A DNA stretch of 64,000 nucleotides from Microthrixaceae bacterium (GCA_020637215.1 JACJWI010000002.1:186001-250000); one strand, 5' to 3'. Positions 48,872 through 57,300 are shown, numbered from the stretch's first letter. Notes: generated by a model not told the origin, from the sequence alone. Made by a program: numbers and translations.

Positions 48872-49630
48872 GTGACCGAGGAGATCAGCCACAACCGCGA
48901 GCTCTGGAACGGGGTCAACACGGCCTTCACCGATCGTGACGGCGAGCGGCGATGGCTGGAACCCGACCTGCGGTGGGGTCTGTTCGCCCGCCCCGAATCG
49001 GAGCTGGTCCTGCTCGGCGACGTGGCGGGTCTCGACGTCGTCGAGCTGGGCTGCGGGACCGCAGGGCTCTCCGCCTGGTTGGCGCGCCACGGCGCCCGGC
49101 CTGTCGGTGTCGACCTGAGTCCGGCCCAGTTGAGGACCGCGCGGCGGTGCCAGCGCCGGTGGGGCCCGGAGTTCCCGTTGGTGGAGGCCGACGGGGAGCA
49201 GGTTCCACTGCGCTCCGCGGTGGCCGACCTGGTCGTGAGCGAGCACGGCGTGGGGGCGTGGTGCGAGCCGGAGCGCTGGGTGCCCGAGGCGGCGCGGCTG
49301 CTGCGTCCCGGCGGTCGCCTGGTGTTCATGACCAACAGCCTGCTGAGCGCGTTGTGCGTCCCCGACGACCCGGGTCCGGCCGGCGACCGACTCCTCCGTG
49401 GGGTCGATGACGTTCGGACGGTCCGCTGGGACGGCGGCGGCGTGGAGCACCACCCGGGTCACGGGGAGTGGGTCGGGGTGCTGGGTCGTTCTGGGTTCAC
49501 GGTCGACGCCCTGCACGAGCTGCGACCACCGGTGGGTGCGGTGGATCCCGAGTGGTACGAGATCGTCTCGGCGCGCTGGGCGGGCCGATGGCCGGCCGAG
49601 GACATCTGGGTCGCCCGCCGGACCGGGTAG
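48872..49630 (+). CDS. Class I SAM-dependent methyltransferase
   Basis: A 252-residue methyltransferase with GLDVVELGCGTAGLSAWLAR (motif I), PVGVDLSPAQLRTARR, DLVVSEHGVGAWCEPERWV and AARLLRPGGRLVFMTNSLLS. The C-terminal ELRPPVGAVDPEWYEIVSAR and VARR strand resemble the partial methyltransferase at the left edge. Substrate unknown. The start is GTG 48872. It diverges from another methyltransferase gene over ~110 bases. Confidence 0.85.
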   Translation: MTEEISHNRELWNGVNTAFTDRDGERRWLEPDLRWGLFARPESELVLLGDVAGLDVVELGCGTAGLSAWLARHGARPVGVDLSPAQLRTARRCQRRWGPEFPLVEADGEQVPLRSAVADLVVSEHGVGAWCEPERWVPEAARLLRPGGRLVFMTNSLLSALCVPDDPGPAGDRLLRGVDDVRTVRWDGGGVEHHPGHGEWVGVLGRSGFTVDALHELRPPVGAVDPEWYEIVSARWAGRWPAEDIWVARRTG

Positions 49631-49686
49631 AGCTCAGCCGGAGGGATCCGGGCCGGACAGAGCGGTCGGACAGCGCGGTTGAACGG

Positions 49687-50322
49687 TCAGGGAGTCCGGG
49701 TCGGCGTCGAGCCCGCCGGCACGAGCGCACATGCGACCGCAACCGTGAGCGCTACCAGGCCGAGCACGAGAAGTGACGTCGACCACGGCTGCCATCCGTC
49801 GGTGCTGTGCACGACGCCGTCGCCGTAGAAGGTCCGCTCGGTGGTCCGCACCAGCAGCAGGACCACGGCGCCCAGCAGTCCGACGACCACGACGACGGTG
49901 GCGAGCGCGCCGCGGAGTCGTCCCTGGTTCGGTCCGACCCGGGCCCACCGCCACGCCAGGGCCAACGCCCCGATGAACAGGGGCAGCGTGGCCGGCGACA
50001 GGGTGCTCAGGAGCGCCAGCACGATGGCGGCGGGCAGCAGCAGAGCGTTGCGACCGGTGCGGGTCGCGATGAGGCACAGCACGCCGGGCGCGGCGATGAC
50101 CGCACCCAACGTCACCGCCGCGAGCAGCGATTCGGCGTTGCGTTCCAACGGATCCGCGCCGAACCACCGGATCACCGAGAGCGCGACTCCGGCCAGCACC
50201 AGCAGCACCCCGAGCACGTCGACCCAGGATCCACTCGACGGCCGGTCCCGGACCGGATCCGGACCGTGCTCGGTCCCGTCGGCATCGGCTGGGTCACTCC
50301 GACCGGTTCGTGGCTCGACCAT
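49687..50322 (-). CDS. Polytopic membrane protein of unknown function
   Basis: A 211-residue protein with a charged head and about six transmembrane helices (VLGVLLVLAGVALSVIRW; LLAAVTLGAVIAAPGVLCLI; LLLPAAIVLALLSTL; LFIGALALAW; LATVVVVVGLLGAVVLLLV; LLVLGLVALTVAVACALV). There is an external loop with RTTERTFYGDGVVHSTDGWQ. No family recognised. ATG 50322 lies inside the tetR 3' end with GGAGAGG upstream; a 29-base overlap implies regulation with tetR. Confidence 0.68.
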   Translation of the reverse strand: MVEPRTGRSDPADADGTEHGPDPVRDRPSSGSWVDVLGVLLVLAGVALSVIRWFGADPLERNAESLLAAVTLGAVIAAPGVLCLIATRTGRNALLLPAAIVLALLSTLSPATLPLFIGALALAWRWARVGPNQGRLRGALATVVVVVGLLGAVVLLLVRTTERTFYGDGVVHSTDGWQPWSTSLLVLGLVALTVAVACALVPAGSTPTRTP

Positions 50323-50965
50323 GGTCCTCTCCTGTCGGTCCCGAGGCCTCGGTGGGTCCGTCGTCGGGCCGGGCCGCGATGAGCAGCCCGGCCAGCTGAG
50401 CGGCCTGCGACTCGACGGTGGGTCCGTCGGGGTCGAGGGTGCTCTGCAGCGCGATGCCGTGGCCGGCGGCGATGATCAGCGCGGCCATCGCGTCGGGGTC
50501 GACCCAGCCCGGGACCGCACCCGACGCGACGAGCTCTGCGTTCACCGCCGCCAGACGCTCCCGCACCCGGGCGACGACGGCGCGGGTCGGGTCCGCCGGG
50601 TCGGAGTGGCGGGTCGCCTCCAGCAGAGCGGTCAGGTAGGCGGCGCTCTGACCCTGCCGCTCGGCGAAGGTGCTCAGCAGGTACCGCACCGCTGCGGCCA
50701 TTCGGGTCACCGGGTCGCCGTCGTCCTCGAGGATGGCGAGGGCCGGTTCGACCAGGGCCGCGACCTGGTCGCGCAGGGCTGCGTCGACCAGGTTCTCCTT
50801 GGAGCCGAACCAGTAGGTGATGGCCGCCAGGTTCACCCCGGCTTCGTCGGTGATGCGTCGGGAGGTGGCGGCCGCGATCCCGTCGCGTGCGATCAGGTTC
50901 GTGGTGGCCGCCAGCAGCCGGTCACGGGTGGCGGAGTCCTCCGACGACGATCGACGCTGGCTCAT
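50294..50965 (-). CDS. TetR-family transcriptional regulator
   Basis: A 223-residue TetR repressor: N-terminal HTH DRLLAATTNLIARDGIAAAT, ITDEAGVNLAAITYWFGSKE, then a helical ligand-binding domain (AAVRYLLSTFAERQGQSAAY). The ligand is unknown. The start ATG 50965 is inside the palindrome TCATACATCCGTATGA, and TATCAT stands 8 bases before it, so the mRNA is probably leaderless and self-repressed. It overlaps the membrane protein gene, its likely target partner. Confidence 0.88.
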   Translation of the reverse strand: MSQRRSSSEDSATRDRLLAATTNLIARDGIAAATSRRITDEAGVNLAAITYWFGSKENLVDAALRDQVAALVEPALAILEDDGDPVTRMAAAVRYLLSTFAERQGQSAAYLTALLEATRHSDPADPTRAVVARVRERLAAVNAELVASGAVPGWVDPDAMAALIIAAGHGIALQSTLDPDGPTVESQAAQLAGLLIAARPDDGPTEASGPTGEDHGRATNRSE

Positions 50966-50977
50966 ACATCCGTATGA
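50962..50977. promoter_or_regulatory. TetR operator candidate overlapping start codon
   Basis: TCATAC-ATCC-GTATGA, a perfect 6+6 inverted repeat that covers the tetR start codon and part of its -10 hexamer. It is AT-rich against the surrounding sequence. Confidence 0.65.
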
Positions 50978-50987
50978 TAGCCCTCGG

Positions 50988-51383
50988 TCAGGTGGTGGGA
51001 CCCGTGATCACGGCGAACGATCCCGACGCGGTCGCGATCAGCTCTCCGTCGGCGCCGGTGACCCGACCTTCGAGCTGCGCGATCCGGCGTCCCGCCCTGA
51101 TCACCGACACGTCCGCCGTCAGCGACCCGGCCGCCGCGGCCCGCAGGAACCGGAGGTGGACCTCGATGGACGCGCAGGCCTGTCCGTCCTCGAGGACGCT
51201 CATCGTCGCCGCTCCCATCGCCGTGTCGACCATGGCGAACAGGACGGCGCCGTGCACCACGCCGTTGGGGTTGAGCAGGTCGGGACCGATGTCGAGGATG
51301 GCCCGGCCGGATCCGGCGCTCGGGGATTCGATCGCCATCCCGAGGTGCTCCTGGAGAGGGAAGGGAGACGGTGAGAAGGCCAT
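50988..51383 (-). CDS. PaaI-type hotdog thioesterase
   Basis: A 131-residue single-hotdog thioesterase. PNGVVHGAVLFAMVDTAMGA carries the HGG-like motif (HGA here) and catalytic Asp, then EVHLRFLRAAAAGSLTADV and AQLEGRVTGADGELIATASG. It probably hydrolyses aryl- or acyl-CoA. ATG 51383 follows TACGTT with 6 bases between and no Shine-Dalgarno. tetR follows after 22 bases, so this gene could be read into the operon. Confidence 0.82.
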   Translation of the reverse strand: MAFSPSPFPLQEHLGMAIESPSAGSGRAILDIGPDLLNPNGVVHGAVLFAMVDTAMGAATMSVLEDGQACASIEVHLRFLRAAAAGSLTADVSVIRAGRRIAQLEGRVTGADGELIATASGSFAVITGPTT

Positions 51384-51492
51384 CGGTACAACGTACGCGT
51401 GTGCGGGCGTCCGTCCCCGGACGCGTCAGCGCCCGGCCCGGACGTCGCGGTGACGTCGGGACCGGGCGCAGGTGCTCATCGGAGCGCGACGC

Positions 51493-52008
51493 TCACTGGA
51501 CGGTGATGGTGCCCTTCATGCCGGCGTCGGCGTGGCCCGGCACCTGGCAGATCCAGGTGTAGGTCCCTGCCGCCACCCCGGCCAGGTCGAGTTCGCCCTC
51601 GCCACCGGGCTTGAGCATCTCGGTGGCCGGGCCACCCTCGACCGCCAGGTCGTGGTCCATCGTGCCGTCGTTCTTCACCTTGAGGACCGAGTCGGCCGCC
51701 GCGGTGGCGTCCGGTGGTTTGATGAAGAACTCCCCGAGCGAGACCTCGGTGACGGCGGCACCGCCGCCCCCGCCGCCGGCCGAGCCGCTCCCGCCGCCTC
51801 CGCTGGCGTCGCTGGCCGCACGGGCGGCCAGCCCGACGGCGAAGATCGCCGCCACGATGGCGAAGAGGCCGAATATGAACCCGCACACCGCCAGGGTCTC
51901 GAAGGTCGTGCCCTTGCGAAGCGGAACCGGACCGGTGTGAACCGACCCGGTCGAGCCGCTGCCGGACGCAGTGGTGTCGTGATCGACTTCGTTCTGTTCG
52001 ACAGCCAT
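51493..52008 (-). CDS. Membrane-anchored cupredoxin
   Basis: A 171-residue protein: cytoplasmic head, one helix (LAVCGFIFGLFAIVAAIFAV, ~40-62), a Gly/Ser-rich linker, and an external plastocyanin-like domain with type-1 copper ligands His119 (MDHDLAV), Cys154 and His159 (ICQVPGH) and Met164 (AGM). It would carry electrons at the outer face of the membrane. GAGGAGG sets ATG 52008. It follows the NirK-like gene by 10 bases and is its probable electron donor. Confidence 0.88.
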   Translation of the reverse strand: MAVEQNEVDHDTTASGSGSTGSVHTGPVPLRKGTTFETLAVCGFIFGLFAIVAAIFAVGLAARAASDASGGGGSGSAGGGGGGAAVTEVSLGEFFIKPPDATAAADSVLKVKNDGTMDHDLAVEGGPATEMLKPGGEGELDLAGVAAGTYTWICQVPGHADAGMKGTITVQ

Positions 52009-52018
52009 GTCGTCCTCC

Positions 52019-53140
52019 TCAGTGTCCCGATGCGGTTTCGGCCGGTGCGACGTCGCCCGCCTGGAAGACGCCCATCGCGCCGATCCCGACGTTGACGAAC
52101 TTGTGGGTGACGAAGGGGTAGAGCCCCACCTCGTCGAAGCTGAACTCGACGAAGCCGCCCTGGGCGGGCTGCAGGTCGAGCGTCTGGGAGCCACCCCGCT
52201 GGCCGTCACCGGGTCGCAGGAGGTAGTTGCCCTCCTTGTAGACGGTGTCGAAGATGGTGCCGATCACGTGCCACGACGAGTTCTCCGATGGTCCGGCGTC
52301 GAGCACCCAGGCACGGATCCGCTCACCCGGTTCGACCCGGATCGGACGTGCTGCATAGCCGTTGACGTAGCCGTTGAAGACGATCGCGTCCCACGCCGAC
52401 TTCTTCATCTTGTCGAGGCTGCCGACCTCGCCCTGCGGGCCGGTGTAGATCTCGGACTGGACGAAGGCGAACTCGTGGTCGACGGGAGCCAGGTCCGGCG
52501 GGTCGATGATGATCGCGCCGTACATGCCGGCACCGATGTGGTGCAGTGCCGGTGGCGTACCGCAGTGGTACATGTAGATCCCGGCGTGCTTGGCCTCGAA
52601 CGGGTACTCGATGCTCTCGCCCGGGTTGATGGTCGCCATGCGGACGTTCCAGGCCACCTTCGAGGCGTGGAAGTCGACCGAGTGACCGAGGGTGCCCTCG
52701 TTCTTGAGGGTGAAGTTGAACTGGTCGCCGAGCTTGCCCCGGTAGAACGGACCGGGCATCAGCTTGTCGAAGGTCCAGATCTGCTGCTCCACGCCCGGCG
52801 CCACCTCGGCGACGTCCTGGTCGTGGGCCGTCATGGTGATGTTGTGCACCGTCTCGGCCGGCGCGGGTGGCAGGACCGGATCCCGGGCCACCCAGTCGTC
52901 GGCCGGCTTGGCGGCGAAGTCGATCTGGGCCCCGGACGATGCAGCGGGCGTCCCGCCCGATCCGCCGCCCTCAGCGGGTGCGGCTGAACTGCCTGATCCA
53001 CCTCCGCTGTCGGGCCAGGCCGCGGCGGCGGCGACCCCGACCATGGTGGCTGCACCGATGCCCCCGACGGTCGCCCCGACGACCGCTCGGCGACTGACGG
53101 CGCCCTGCCCGGTTCCTGCTTGCTCTTCGTGATCAGCCAC
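52019..53140 (-). CDS. Tat-exported NirK-type copper nitrite reductase/multicopper oxidase
   Basis: A 373-residue two-cupredoxin oxidase after a Tat signal (SRRAVVG at 16-22) and a Ser/Gly-rich linker. Type-1 ligands are His153, Cys193, His201, Met206; type-2 ligands are His158, His192 and His346. The NirK catalytic pair Asp156 (SVDFHA) and His291 (SSWHVIG) is present. Reduction of nitrite to NO is the best prediction, but some relatives are oxidases. The start is taken as GTG 53140 because GGAGG directly abuts ATG 53146 and sits 6 bases from this GTG. The partner cupredoxin is downstream. Confidence 0.87.
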   Translation of the reverse strand: MADHEEQAGTGQGAVSRRAVVGATVGGIGAATMVGVAAAAAWPDSGGGSGSSAAPAEGGGSGGTPAASSGAQIDFAAKPADDWVARDPVLPPAPAETVHNITMTAHDQDVAEVAPGVEQQIWTFDKLMPGPFYRGKLGDQFNFTLKNEGTLGHSVDFHASKVAWNVRMATINPGESIEYPFEAKHAGIYMYHCGTPPALHHIGAGMYGAIIIDPPDLAPVDHEFAFVQSEIYTGPQGEVGSLDKMKKSAWDAIVFNGYVNGYAARPIRVEPGERIRAWVLDAGPSENSSWHVIGTIFDTVYKEGNYLLRPGDGQRGGSQTLDLQPAQGGFVEFSFDEVGLYPFVTHKFVNVGIGAMGVFQAGDVAPAETASGH

Positions 53141-53243
53141 GTTCATCCTCCGAACGCCTTGGCCCCCGTTGTGAGTGGAACTCGATGACCGAGGCGGGTG
53201 AAGCACCTGCGACGCCCATCACCGATGACAGTAACGATGTCGG

Positions 53244-53272
53244 AGGGTCGAAGAACCGTGACCTTCGACCCT
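53244..53272. promoter_or_regulatory. 10-bp inverted repeat upstream of the nirK-like gene
   Basis: AGGGTCGAAG, 9 bases, CTTCGACCCT: perfect arms in the gap between the membrane-protein gene stop and the NirK-like start. It is a candidate regulator site (for NO, copper or oxygen) or a terminator for the upstream pair. Confidence 0.55.
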
Positions 53273-53309
53273 AATTGCGCACCCTTGTCCGTTCGGACGG
53301 TGTCACCGG

Positions 53310-53744
53310 TCACCTCGGATCATCGACCGCCTGGTAGCGCGCCACGGTGAACGCCAGCATCACCGGCACGATCGTGGCGAACACCACGAGGCCGAGCGAC
53401 AGGATCGTCATCGGCCCGGCCGGTACGTCGTTGATCACGAACGCCCACGCGATGATCGCGCTCTGGAGCACGTACGCGGCCAGCCCGACGGAGAACACCA
53501 GCCGGAACCGGTCCCACGCGAACGGTCGGATGCGGACGAGGACGACGACGGTGGCGATCTCGAGCAGCAGCGCGGCGGCGACGAACATGGTGGGGACCAC
53601 CATCGGAGGGTCGTCCATCCCGACCTGGGACGCCACGATGACGCCGCTCACGACGGCGCAGGCCAGCGACGCCATGCCGAGTCCGGTGACGGGCGGCATA
53701 GATCGCTCGAAGGGCCGCACACCGGCGGGGCCGAGGGTGCTCAT
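53310..53744 (-). CDS. Four-helix membrane protein of copper/nitrite cluster
   Basis: A 144-residue protein with about four helices (GMASLACAVVSGVIVASQVG; VVPTMFVAAALLLEIATVVV; RLVFSVGLAAYVLQSAIIAW; LGLVVFATIVPVMLAFTVAR). No cofactor motif is evident. Family not recognised. It overlaps the 204-residue membrane gene by ATGA, so the two form a complex or sequential pair. Its position before nirK suggests an electron-transfer or assembly role. Confidence 0.7.
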   Translation of the reverse strand: MSTLGPAGVRPFERSMPPVTGLGMASLACAVVSGVIVASQVGMDDPPMVVPTMFVAAALLLEIATVVVLVRIRPFAWDRFRLVFSVGLAAYVLQSAIIAWAFVINDVPAGPMTILSLGLVVFATIVPVMLAFTVARYQAVDDPR

Positions 53745-54355
53745 TGGGTGGCCACCCGGGTCATGATCAGCAGCGTTGCCACCTGCATGAGGCCGGTCAC
53801 CCCGGCGGTGTAGACGAATCGCTTCATCAGGTGATCGATCACGTCGACGTCGGGTCGTTCCTTCTTCATCTCGAACAGCACCGCGATGTTCGCCGGTTCG
53901 AGGATGCCGAGGGCGACCACGGCCATGATCCCGACGACGACCATCGAGGCCACGAGCCACGGTCGGTTGATCGACGACGGGTACAGGTTCCCGTAGTTCA
54001 GGGCGATCTGGAAGCCGGTCGCCAGGGTCATCATGACCAGCGTCGGCATCAGCAGGACCATCTTGGGCATGAACCGGGCCGAGAACTCGGCGCGGGCCGG
54101 CGGCGACAGCCGACCCAGGATCGGACCGAGGATCAGCCCGACGTAGAGGTCGACGGCGGTCCACATGCCTCCGCCGGCGACGTGGGCGAGCATCAGCGCC
54201 CAGATCGAGTTGGATCCGATGGCGTACAGGACGAACACCACCGCGACCGCGACGAACGGCAGGCCCATCGGCGGGATGATCCGGATGTCCATCGGCGGTG
54301 GACCGTGCTCCATCGCCGGTGTCGAACCCGGGTCGACTCCAACCGCGTCGGTCAT
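53741..54355 (-). CDS. CopD/DUF2269-like integral membrane protein
   Basis: A 204-residue protein with about five helices. The motif MLAHVAGGGMWTAVDLYVGL in the second helix and FMPKMVLLMPTLVMMTLATG resemble the H-x-x-x-x-x-W layout of CopD/DUF2269-type proteins, whose histidines may bind haem or copper. RBS GGGGGAAGGA precedes ATG 54355. It starts the four-gene minus-strand cluster. The family match is weak and by eye. Confidence 0.62.
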   Translation of the reverse strand: MTDAVGVDPGSTPAMEHGPPPMDIRIIPPMGLPFVAVAVVFVLYAIGSNSIWALMLAHVAGGGMWTAVDLYVGLILGPILGRLSPPARAEFSARFMPKMVLLMPTLVMMTLATGFQIALNYGNLYPSSINRPWLVASMVVVGIMAVVALGILEPANIAVLFEMKKERPDVDVIDHLMKRFVYTAGVTGLMQVATLLIMTRVATQ

Positions 54356-54457
54356 GGACGATCCTTCCCCCGTGTGGCCTCCCGTGCTGGCGGAGCCACC
54401 GTCGGCTCGGACGCTAACACCGCGGCCCGGCCCCGCTCCGGAACGGGAGCGTCGTCC

Positions 54458-55426
54458 TCACGGCAGGAGCAGCACCCGTCCGACCGCGGCGCGGCTCTCG
54501 ATGTAGGCGTGGGCATGAGCGGCCTCCGACAGCGGGAAGGTGCGGTCGATCACCGCGTGCAGCTCCCCGACGGCCAGGTCGTCGAGCACGCGGGCCACCA
54601 CGTCGTGGCACCGGGGGCTCATCAGCATCTCCATCCCCATGAAGTAGCCGACCACGGTCAGGTTCTTGGGCCTCAACATCCCGACGTCGATGGTCGTGGC
54701 GCCTTCCCGGCCGACCTCGCCGACCGACACGCACCGACCGCGGTAGGCCAGGCAGCGGACGTTGTCGGTCATCGCCGAGCCGCCGACGGTGTCGACCACG
54801 AGGTCGACGCCCCGACCGTCGGTGAGGCGGAGGACCTCGGTGACGGTGTCCTGTTCGGAGTAGTCGATGCCGGCGTCGGTGCCCAGCTCGGCGAGTCGGG
54901 CGAGCTTCGCCGGACTCGACGCGGTCGTCAGCACCCGGGCACCGGCACGCTTCGCCAGTTGGATGGCGGCGACGCCGACGCCGCCGGCGCCGGCCTGCAC
55001 GAGCACCGTCTCGCCGTCGGTGAGACGACCGAACTCGAACAGGGCATCGTGCGCGGTGCCGAACGGGACCGGCGCCGTCGCCGCGTCGTCGGTGCTGAGC
55101 GCGTCGGGTATCAGCCATGTGAACCCCTCGGGGACGACCCGCAGCTCGGCGTGGGATCCGTCGACCCCGACGGTCACCACCCGGTCCCCGACGGTCACCG
55201 AGGTGACCCCGTCGCCGACGGCCTCGACGGTGCCGGCGCTCTGGTATCCGACGACGTGGGGGACCCGACCCAGCTCACCTCCGGATCGGTGCAGCACGTC
55301 GCCGCCCTCGATGCTGATCGCCTGGTTTCGCACCAGGACCGTGCCCGGCCCGACGCTCGGGTCCGGGACGTCCTCGTAGCGCAGGACCGAGGGCGGGCCG
55401 GTCTCGGAGTACACCGCTGCCTTCAT
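54458..55426 (-). CDS. Zinc-independent quinone oxidoreductase (MDR family)
   Basis: A 322-residue medium-chain reductase: N-terminal KAAVYSETGPPSVLRYEDVP, VPHVVGYQSAGTVEAVGDGV, VLVQAGAGGVGVAAIQLAKR (NADPH-binding AGAGGVG loop) and DLVVDTVGGSAMTDNVRCLA. There is no structural zinc lobe, as in quinone oxidoreductase/zeta-crystallin types. It reduces quinones or alkenals with NADPH. Start ATG 55426. It diverges from a methyltransferase gene. Confidence 0.88.
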   Translation of the reverse strand: MKAAVYSETGPPSVLRYEDVPDPSVGPGTVLVRNQAISIEGGDVLHRSGGELGRVPHVVGYQSAGTVEAVGDGVTSVTVGDRVVTVGVDGSHAELRVVPEGFTWLIPDALSTDDAATAPVPFGTAHDALFEFGRLTDGETVLVQAGAGGVGVAAIQLAKRAGARVLTTASSPAKLARLAELGTDAGIDYSEQDTVTEVLRLTDGRGVDLVVDTVGGSAMTDNVRCLAYRGRCVSVGEVGREGATTIDVGMLRPKNLTVVGYFMGMEMLMSPRCHDVVARVLDDLAVGELHAVIDRTFPLSEAAHAHAYIESRAAVGRVLLLP

Positions 55427-55538
55427 GGGGCGGGTCTACCACCGCAACCGCGGGCCGACCGGGCCGTGTCGACGCGGGTGCGCGTCCGGTGAGCGGCACG
55501 TGGGTGTGGTGTGGGAGGGTGGACCGCGAGGAGAGCAC

Positions 55539-56219
55539 GTGCACCACGACCATGATCCGCACCGCCCCGATCACGACGACCACGGCCCGGCGAGCTTCGA
55601 CGAGCGGGCCGCCACCTGGGACGACGACGCCAAGGTCGCGCGGTCCGGTCGGGTCGCGGACGCGGTGCTGCGCGCCACCGGAGTGGACCGCTCGGCCCGC
55701 GTGTTCGAGTACGGCGCCGGCACTGCCTTGGTCACCGAGGCGTTGGGCGATCGGGTGGGTCCGTCGGTGTTGGCCGACACCTCGGCCGGCATGCGCGAGG
55801 TCATGGCGACGAAGGTCGCCGACGGCCGGCTTCCGCGGTCCCGCGTCGTCGACTGGGATCTGGGGGCGGACTCGATTCCGTCGATCGCCGACCGGTTCGA
55901 CCTGATCGTCACGGTGCTGACCCTGCACCACGTCGACGACGTCGACCGCGTCCTCGGTCGGTTCGCCGACCTGCTGGCTCCGGATGGCCGGGTCGCGGTG
56001 GTCGACCTCGACGCCGAGGACGGCAGCTTCCACGGAGACGGCTTCACCGGGCACCACGGCTTCGAGCGTGACGACCTGGTCCGTCGCCTCGTCGCTGCGG
56101 GTCTGGACGAGGTGACCGTGTCCGACTGCGGTGTGCTCGAGCGCGACGAGGGCACCTTCCCGATGTTCCTCGCCGTGGCACGTAGCTCCCAGGCCCGGAC
56201 CGGAGGCACAGGGTCGTGA
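55539..56219 (+). CDS. Methyltransferase with His/Asp-rich N-terminus
   Basis: A 226-residue class I methyltransferase. The N-terminus HHDHDPHRPDHDDHG is rich in histidine and may bind metal; the core has FDERAATWDDDAKVARSGRV, RVFEYGAGTALVTEALGDRV (motif I), SVLADTSAGMREVMATKVAD and LIVTVLTLHHVDDVDRVLGR. Similar proteins act on small molecules or metalloids; no arsenic-type cysteines are seen. GAGGAG sets GTG 55539. It overlaps the next gene by GTGA and forms an operon with it. Confidence 0.82.
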   Translation: MHHDHDPHRPDHDDHGPASFDERAATWDDDAKVARSGRVADAVLRATGVDRSARVFEYGAGTALVTEALGDRVGPSVLADTSAGMREVMATKVADGRLPRSRVVDWDLGADSIPSIADRFDLIVTVLTLHHVDDVDRVLGRFADLLAPDGRVAVVDLDAEDGSFHGDGFTGHHGFERDDLVRRLVAAGLDEVTVSDCGVLERDEGTFPMFLAVARSSQARTGGTGS

Positions 56220-56512
56220 ACATCAGCGTGTGCGGGTTGACCCGCCTGGTCGTCCCCGCCTTCTTCGTCGGGTTCACCGCCGCGGTGTGGACCGGACGAG
56301 ATGTCGTCGGGTGGGTCGTCGCGGCTGCGGTCGCCGCCGGTCTGTACGGGTGGGGACGGTTCCGCGGCACCTCTGTCAGCTGCCCGGTCCCGACCGCCGC
56401 CGGCCGATCGACGCCGTCCGTTGCCGAGTCAGACGCCGATGTCCGCCACGACGCCACCGGGACCGCCACCGGTGTCGACACCGTCACCGATCGCGAGGGG
56501 AGCCTCCCGTGA
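56216..56512 (+). CDS. Small membrane protein, DUF2892-like
   Basis: A 98-residue protein with two helices (LTRLVVPAFFVGFTAAVWTG; VVGWVVAAAVAAGLYGWG), then RFRGTSVSCPVPTAAG, like the RF-x-x-x-CPLY end of DUF2892, and a disordered tail. Partner of the flanking genes is unknown. Both ends overlap neighbours by GTGA, giving a tightly coupled three-gene operon. Confidence 0.62.
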   Translation: MNISVCGLTRLVVPAFFVGFTAAVWTGRDVVGWVVAAAVAAGLYGWGRFRGTSVSCPVPTAAGRSTPSVAESDADVRHDATGTATGVDTVTDREGSLP

Positions 56513-57300
56513 CCACGCCGACCTTCGACACCCTGCGCATCGAGCACGACACCGACAGCCGGGTCGCCACGCTGGTGCTGAACCGGCCCGGGAAGCTCAA
56601 CGCGCTGTCACGTCAGCTGCTCGGCGAGCTCGCTCGGGCGTGCCGCTGGTTGGATGACCGGGGCGACATCGCGGTGGTGGTGGTGCGTGGCGAGGGCCGG
56701 GCGTTCTCCGCCGGGTTCGACCTCGGCGACGTCGCCGACGGAGACCCGACCATCTCGGTGCGTGACACGGCCGACCTCGGCCGGGTGGCGGCCGAGGCGC
56801 TGACCGACGTCCGTCAGCTCACGATTGCGGCTCTGCACGGCCACTGCGTGGGCGGCGGACTGGTCCTCGCCGCGTCCTGCGACATCCGGGTGGCGGCCGA
56901 CGACACGCGGTTCTCGATCCCAGAGGTCGACCTGGGCATCCCTCTCGCATGGGGTGGGATCCCCCGGCTTGCCCGTGAGCTCGGCCCGGCGATCACCAAG
57001 GAGCTGGTGCTGACCTGTCGACCCTTCGACGCGGCGGAGGCGCACGCCCTCCGGTTCGTGAACCGCGTCGTTCCCGCCGGCGAGCTCGACGTCGTCGTCG
57101 CGGACCTGGCGGCGGAGTTGGGGGCCAAGCCGGGCTTCGCCCTGCGCACCACCAAGCAGCAGGTCAACGCGGTGATGGAGGAGATCGCCGGCACCCGGCG
57201 CAACGCCAGCGACGCCGACACCCTCGCCGCCGCGGTGGCCGATCCGGAATCGCGGCAGGCGTCGTTGCGCTACCTCGAGGCCCGTCGCCCGTCGGGCTGA
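56509..57300 (+). CDS. Enoyl-CoA hydratase/isomerase family (crotonase)
   Basis: A 263-residue crotonase: VATLVLNRPGKLNALSRQLL, GEGRAFSAGFDLGDVAD (oxyanion loop), AALHGHCVGGGLVLAASCDI (second oxyanion loop) and VDLGIPLAWGGIPRLARELG. The catalytic Glu in front of GG is not clearly present, so isomerase or other crotonase chemistry is possible. It acts on acyl-CoA. GTG 56509 overlaps the DUF2892-like stop. Confidence 0.88.
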   Translation: MTTPTFDTLRIEHDTDSRVATLVLNRPGKLNALSRQLLGELARACRWLDDRGDIAVVVVRGEGRAFSAGFDLGDVADGDPTISVRDTADLGRVAAEALTDVRQLTIAALHGHCVGGGLVLAASCDIRVAADDTRFSIPEVDLGIPLAWGGIPRLARELGPAITKELVLTCRPFDAAEAHALRFVNRVVPAGELDVVVADLAAELGAKPGFALRTTKQQVNAVMEEIAGTRRNASDADTLAAAVADPESRQASLRYLEARRPSG

